Shown: positions 59,302-64,000 of the stretch, piece by piece
How the letters are laid out: each line of letters starts with the position of its first letter
Position numbering within the stretch: the stretch's first letter is position 1
Source: Scalesia atractyloides
Lineage: Eukaryota > Streptophyta > Magnoliopsida > Asterales > Asteraceae
NCBI GenBank assembly: GCA_947069175.1
Contig: CAMTDV010000017.1
Span: forward strand, 52,089,137 to 52,153,136
DNA length: 64,000 nt
Direction of reading: 5' to 3'
The notes under the pieces: model-generated
Told to the model about the DNA's origin: nothing
Seen by the model: the letters and a program-made list of their open reading frames with translations, nothing else
The model's database searches: none
Position numbers and translations under genes: made by a program

Positions 59302-60532
59302 TGTCACACCCTCAAAATTGACATGCCGAGTTCTTCCGCGTGACGAACAAGGATCTCAGCCATTAGTCATATTGAACGACCTCTATATGAGTTTAAAAAA
59401 AATTATTGTTCGTGAGAAAATCCGGTTTATACAATTGAGTAGCGGAAGCGTAAATAATTACAAAACTAATATAGCTAATGTAATTAAAAAGTGATTCTAA
59501 AAGTTTGGTGAAATCAATGCGACTCCAAAATGCATCCTAGTCCTGATGGGTGCTACTTTAGCAACCTGAGAAAGACATGCAAGAACAAGTGTCAACACAA
59601 AATGATGAGTGAGTTCACAGGTTTTACGTTACAATTATAAAGTAAGTTGTTTCTCAAGAGTTTCCACTGTTTCAAACCCGAAACAGTAAGTTGCAGTGTT
59701 TAGCAGTTACTGTTCGATCCGAAGATGACGTTGCTGCCCATGTTATGCTAGATCTATCACCAACCATGGCTAAGTGTTAGGAAAATTCTACACCCGTGAC
59801 CATCAAAGTTCGGTCTAGCTGGCGCGACCAGCTCGAGTGGGGCTTGTCAGGCCCAGTAGCACTACTAAAAATTCCCTCGCTATAATTCAATACTAGCGGC
59901 ATCGTAAGTTTTAAGGGAACTGACATGTGATAAATGCTACTTTGTGACCATAACTAATATAACAAAAACCTTAACAGTTGTGTCACTACCTTACCATAAC
60001 ATTATGACATTACTTTACCATAATGTAGTGCATGCTTTCTCCCCGTGTGTTTTAAAAACATTTAAAAGAGTAGGGGCCGTGAACTCACCTGGTGTGCAAA
60101 GCATTATATGCCACATAGTAAACAGAGTTAAGCAGTCCCTAACGCTTGAATATCCAACCTTCTCGTGTCCTAATACAAGTAAAGGACACCTTAAGGACTA
60201 ATGCAAACAATTTCTAATTTCACAACTTGGTTATAAAGATAGTTTGTTCAACTACCTAGTCTAGATCGAAACACTATTCGATTTAGACTGTTTAACTTGA
60301 CGAACCGATATGGACTTAGTTTGGGTTTATGGCGAATATATTTATTTATATAGAATAAAATATAAATATAACGTAATGTCAAACGTAATATGATTAACAT
60401 TATCCGCATAAAAAAAGGCCCTTCGGGTTTATAAAAGAAAATGCATTTGTTCAAGTTATAACTTGTCTCGTAAAACGGATAAATTTTTATAACTTTATAT
60501 ATGTTTATTTCGAGGAATATAGTTCGAGAATA

Positions 60533-60564
<32 letters not shown>

Positions 60565-62224
60565 TTTTTTTTTCTACATAATATTTAGTTTGTGAAAATG
60601 GCTCGCGATGAGATTTCCCTTACTAAATCATTTTAAAAGATCTTTGATACCATCATACAAGGACGTATACACAACATACGCTATGGTTTAGTTTTATAGA
60701 AAATTCGGGCAGAGTTTCCCCTGTTTTTGTGCCTACCAGACAACACAAGTTGTCTACAATTTCCCTACAATCACCCAATTCATATGTTTTAGGTATTTTA
60801 TATTATCATATAAGTGTGTCAATATGTAGAATTATTTATACATGTGTGTACACATATAAACAGTCCCGTAAGCCCTTAACATCACACGTTTTGTCGATTC
60901 CCAATTATCAAACTAACGTTCACACCCTTTACCCACTTGTTGGTTCGGTTCGTTCACGAGTTAACTCTTTATTACAAGAATGAGATTATACATACAAATT
61001 TATACAAATACAACATGTAATTAGTCGGTTCTTCGTCGTTACCTTCAAGCAAGACGTATCTAACAAAAACGACACATGAGCCTCGAACTACGTGTGGACC
61101 AAATCTGACCCACTAACCAAAGTCAACCGTTTGACTAACTTTGAATGTGTCACCATAGTTTACTGTTGTTGACCCGGATTTCATCCGTTGACCAGATGCT
61201 TGACTGACCCGAAATGATAACCACTGCCGCTCGCTACCGCTTTCGACAATAATGGCCGGCTTTGCCGCTTGCAGCCGCTGCCACCACTTACAACCGCCAC
61301 TTAGCCAGTGGAGACCCCATAACACACCAAAATACCTAAACAATTCATAATAACCTCCGATGTTCACAGATCCGAGAAATCGGAATCAAATCTATTCCTC
61401 ACGGCCTCAAAAGACTTGACGGGGTTTGAAAAGGGTTGCCGGAACCCTAGGTTCGTCGCTAGCGGCGCTGCCGCCCCTGCCACTCCTGTTGTGGTTGCCT
61501 AGCTTCATCACCCCACTACCCGATGAACCACACAGCCGCCGCCGTTAGGGTTTCAAACCACCTCAGCATCTAAACCACCTCTGCTGCCACCCAACGACTT
61601 CTCCACCATCCCGACGTCACCACCACTTGGATACCTCCCTGTCCCTCCGTCTTCTGCCGCCCGAACACAACCCAAACAACCTCAAAACCGCCGCCGTTGT
61701 CCACCGAGCTCGCCGCCCATGGTGGTGGCCGGCCGTTTATCTCCCTCTCACTCTCACGACTTCTCTCTCCTCGCCACTCTTTAAATGTATGAAATTAATG
61801 TGTTTGTTGTGTGAAATCTGATGTATGTTTAGAGAGAAAGAAAAAGTCATGGGGCTAGGGTTTGAAAAGAAAATGAAAGGGAAGGAGAAAGAGATGGTTA
61901 TAAAGCTAGGGCTTTGGTGTAGGTGGGTGTACACCGCGTATACGAACCCGTTTATAATCGTGTGCCTTGTTATAAAACGCTCGTTTAAATTATACAAAAT
62001 AAATATAACAATTAACATATTGTTACTAGTTTAAATCCACAAACAATTATTCAGAATAGTTATATATATATATATTGCTAAAATAAATACGCTTGATAAA
62101 AATTTTCGGTTAAATAACATGTTTCACTCATGACTAGTTATTATTATTCACTAAATAAAAATTCATGATATTTCTATAGGCAACTCTTTATAATTAACCA
62201 GGGTCGAATATACGGGTTGTCACA
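59302..62224 (-). repeat. TE-6 right (5') LTR
   Basis: 2923 bp. Compared with the left copy it lacks TE-7, the MITE and ~45 bp near 59710, and shows many substitutions, so TE-6 is an older insertion than TE-3. Confidence 0.85.
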
Positions 62225-63601
62225 AATAAGTGGATTGTAAATTGTATTTTATTTTCCCGGGCCGAATTTTGGGGGAAGTTAGCCATGTCACCTCCCTTGT
62301 GCGTTTTAAAAGCTCTATTCTTACACATTGAGGACAATGTTGACCTCAAGTGTGGGGACGAGGGAGTAAAAGTTTTTCGATTTTTGACCCGTTCAATTAA
62401 ACACTACACATTGAGGACAATATTGACCTCAAGTGTGGAGATGGGGAAAAATTTCAAAAGTTTTTCAAAAATGTCTTTGTTTGAAGCAATATAAAAGCAT
62501 AAGTAACTACGTTAACAAGGGATGGCACAACCCGTTTGGTCTTTTGTCATGATCAATTCAAATTAATAACACGACGAATATTTAGCGGGTGGTTATTTGG
62601 GAATAATCCGCTTAAGAAACTTGCAATTTGTGCATATCATATACCATACCCATTGTACGTGAGGTTTTGAACCACTTTACAAATATATGCTTGTATATCT
62701 TTGTTTGACTGGACGTTTAGTCGCGTATTGTAGAACTTGCAACTTTTGATGCGCCAGAGACCATAGACCGAATACAAGCCCGAGAATGATTAAGGCATTA
62801 GGTAGAAGATCTTTTCCTTTTTACACCAATTGCTTATCCTTACCCAAAATCTATCCCTTAGTCGCCAGTTTTGAGCCTAAACCTTTCGTTTGATCAACCC
62901 ATTTAGCCCTTGACCGTTAAACCTTTTGATTTTAACCTATGTGATGAAAATTTGATTTTAGGTTTAGTGTTTGTATAGTTAAAAAAATCAGAAATATCAT
63001 GAAATATATGAGAAGATTATGGTGAAAAAGCACAAAAAGAAGTGTGATAGCTAGTGAATAAAAGGCGAAATTCTTTGCCTCTTAGTTTGTCTATTTGTAG
63101 TAGTCGTTTTTAGATTAGTTGCTTTGTAATAAAAATCGAATTTTCATCACCTTATCCACTTTATAACATCCCATTCCATACCCTTAACCTAGCCCTGTTA
63201 CAACCCTTAAAAGACCTTTTGAGTTGTGCTTTGTATTTGTGTTCGGTGGTGCCGAACGATTGAGTTACAAGCTTATGCGGGTACGTGTTCTAATCGGTTT
63301 GAGTGTTTACTTCAAAAGTGGTAATGCATCATTTATTAGCCTAATTTTTTAACCGCGTGGAGGGAACATTGTGAGAGATGTGTAGGAATTGTGAGTTTTA
63401 AGGGCGGGTTAATCTTGGATAACCATTCTTATATGATTAATCATTTATTGCTAAATATGTTGAAAATTTAGAAAAATTATGAACCGGGTATGACATTAGA
63501 CCTTAACTTACGTCTCAAGAATGGAAAGCATGTTTCTCGTTCCACCCACATGAAAGTGAAAATATATTTGCTTGAGGGCAAGCAAAAGACAAGTGTGGGG
63601 A
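62225..63601 (+). other. TE-4 3' untranslated region with repeated Athila motif
   Basis: ACATTGAGGACAATGTTGAC, followed by CTCAAGTGTGGGGA, occurs at about 62326-62362 and again at 62407-62442. The true polypurine tract AAGTGTGGGGA (63591-63601) ends at the right LTR. No ORF. Confidence 0.7.
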
Positions 63602-64000
63602 TGTGATGCGTGGTCGAAAATCGATGCTTTATCATGTTTAAGTTCATGTTTTTACATAGCTTTTAGTTTCGAATAGTCTACTTTTGATTGGAATTGTGTT
63701 TTGCAGGTCTAACAGAGTTTAAGGAGCTATTTGGGAGCTTTACGGAGCGCCGGGATGGAAAATAGATCAACCAGGAATGCAAAAATGGAAAAACAGAAAA
63801 CAAGTTGGTGTTAAAGATGAAGATTGCATGTGTTATAAGGGATGTTAATGGATTGAAATGTAGATATTGGAAGATGGCATGATAGAGGGCTGAATTACGA
63901 AGACGTGGGCGAAAACAGTGAATTAAACGGAGCTAAAACGAAGAAGTTAGGAAGAAAACAGAAAATGGGATTTAGAGGCACCGTCGGCGACGCCCTCTGG
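63602..64000 (+). repeat. TE-4 right LTR, cut by window end
   Basis: Begins TGTGATGCGTGGTCG and follows 42633 onward for the 399 bp visible, to CGTCGGCGACGCCCTCTGG. Confidence 0.85.

Larger units (their letters stand above)
50510..62224 (-). mobile_element. TE-6: minus-strand gypsy element without recognisable pol
   Basis: Ends TGTCACACCCTC (50510) and GGGTTGTCACA (62224) with AATAA on both sides (50505-50509 and 62225-62229). LTRs lie at 50510-54823 (4314 bp, enlarged by TE-7 and a MITE) and 59302-62224 (2923 bp). An initiator tRNA-Met primer site is at 59286-59298. The internal 4.5 kb shows no gag-pol. It is either a large non-autonomous derivative or an element whose coding region has decayed. 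Confidence 0.85.
42633..64000 (+). mobile_element. TE-4: Athila-like retroelement, gag-protease only
   Basis: The left LTR is 42633-44149; the right LTR starts at 63602 and leaves the window. A tRNA-Asp primer site follows the left LTR. Gag remnants (44308-45677 and 48001-48867) and a protease-like ORF (48848-49744) are present, but no reverse transcriptase, RNase H or integrase motif before the 3' tract. TE-5 (45678-47995) and TE-6 (50510-62224) are inserted. It is a non-autonomous member, or a heavily deleted one. Confidence 0.75.

Noticed and set aside
62285..62494. Small ORF in TE-4 3' region
   Set aside because: It translates the repeated CATTGAGGACAATGTTGAC motif, which is non-coding in Athila elements.

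Overview
This is nuclear DNA from a plant: no intact host gene, no rRNA or tRNA gene, AT-rich spacers, many microsatellites, and mostly transposable elements. The Ty3/gypsy families, with initiator-tRNA-Met primer sites, chromodomain-type pol ends and Athila-like elements with a tRNA-Asp primer site, point to a eudicot with a large repeat-rich genome. The style resembles Asteraceae, but that is an impression and not a proof.

Left part (1-6021): spacer DNA with a fold-back array of degenerate ~25-30 bp repeats (1455-2845). Next is a Mutator-like element (3494-4444) with long terminal inverted repeats, a 10-bp target duplication and a captured piece of an RD19-type cysteine protease gene, then a 53-bp tandem repeat (5709-5919).

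Central nest (6022-30222): three retrotransposon layers, each set by matching 5-bp target duplications. TE-1 is a minus-strand solo LTR (6022-30222, ACAAT). TE-2 is a plus-strand Tekay/Del-like chromovirus inserted in TE-1 (6676-28646, CTGTT); its gag-pol is broken by stops, frameshifts and a D-to-N change in the reverse transcriptase active site. TE-3 is a younger minus-strand gypsy element inserted in the TE-2 pol gene (14203-26120, GAAAA). TE-3 has a long open gag-pol and an extra acidic leader ORF, but its 3' part is replaced by a duplicated 3.76-kb block holding a TE-3 LTR, the end of TE-2 pol and the start of the TE-2 LTR. Each TE-2 LTR also carries four tRNA-like modules with pol III A/B-box motifs.

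Middle (30223-42632): a promoter-like minus-strand stretch with possible exons; a 1.98-kb hAT element with a perfect 8-bp target duplication and a nested long-TIR element; a SINE; a hAT-Tip100-like MITE; a Helitron-like unit with another long-TIR element inside; a GCGTAAAAAAAG minisatellite; and TA-associated MITEs.

Right part (42633-64000): TE-4, an Athila-like element running off the window. It keeps degraded gag and a protease-like ORF, but I see no reverse transcriptase or integrase. It is broken by TE-5 (2.3-kb solo LTR, AGGGG) and TE-6 (11.7-kb minus-strand gypsy element, AATAA) with no recognisable pol. The left LTR of TE-6 took in TE-7 (a 1.08-kb Tat-type solo LTR) and a 249-bp MITE whose empty site survives in the right LTR. 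No CRISPR, operon or prokaryotic feature is present.
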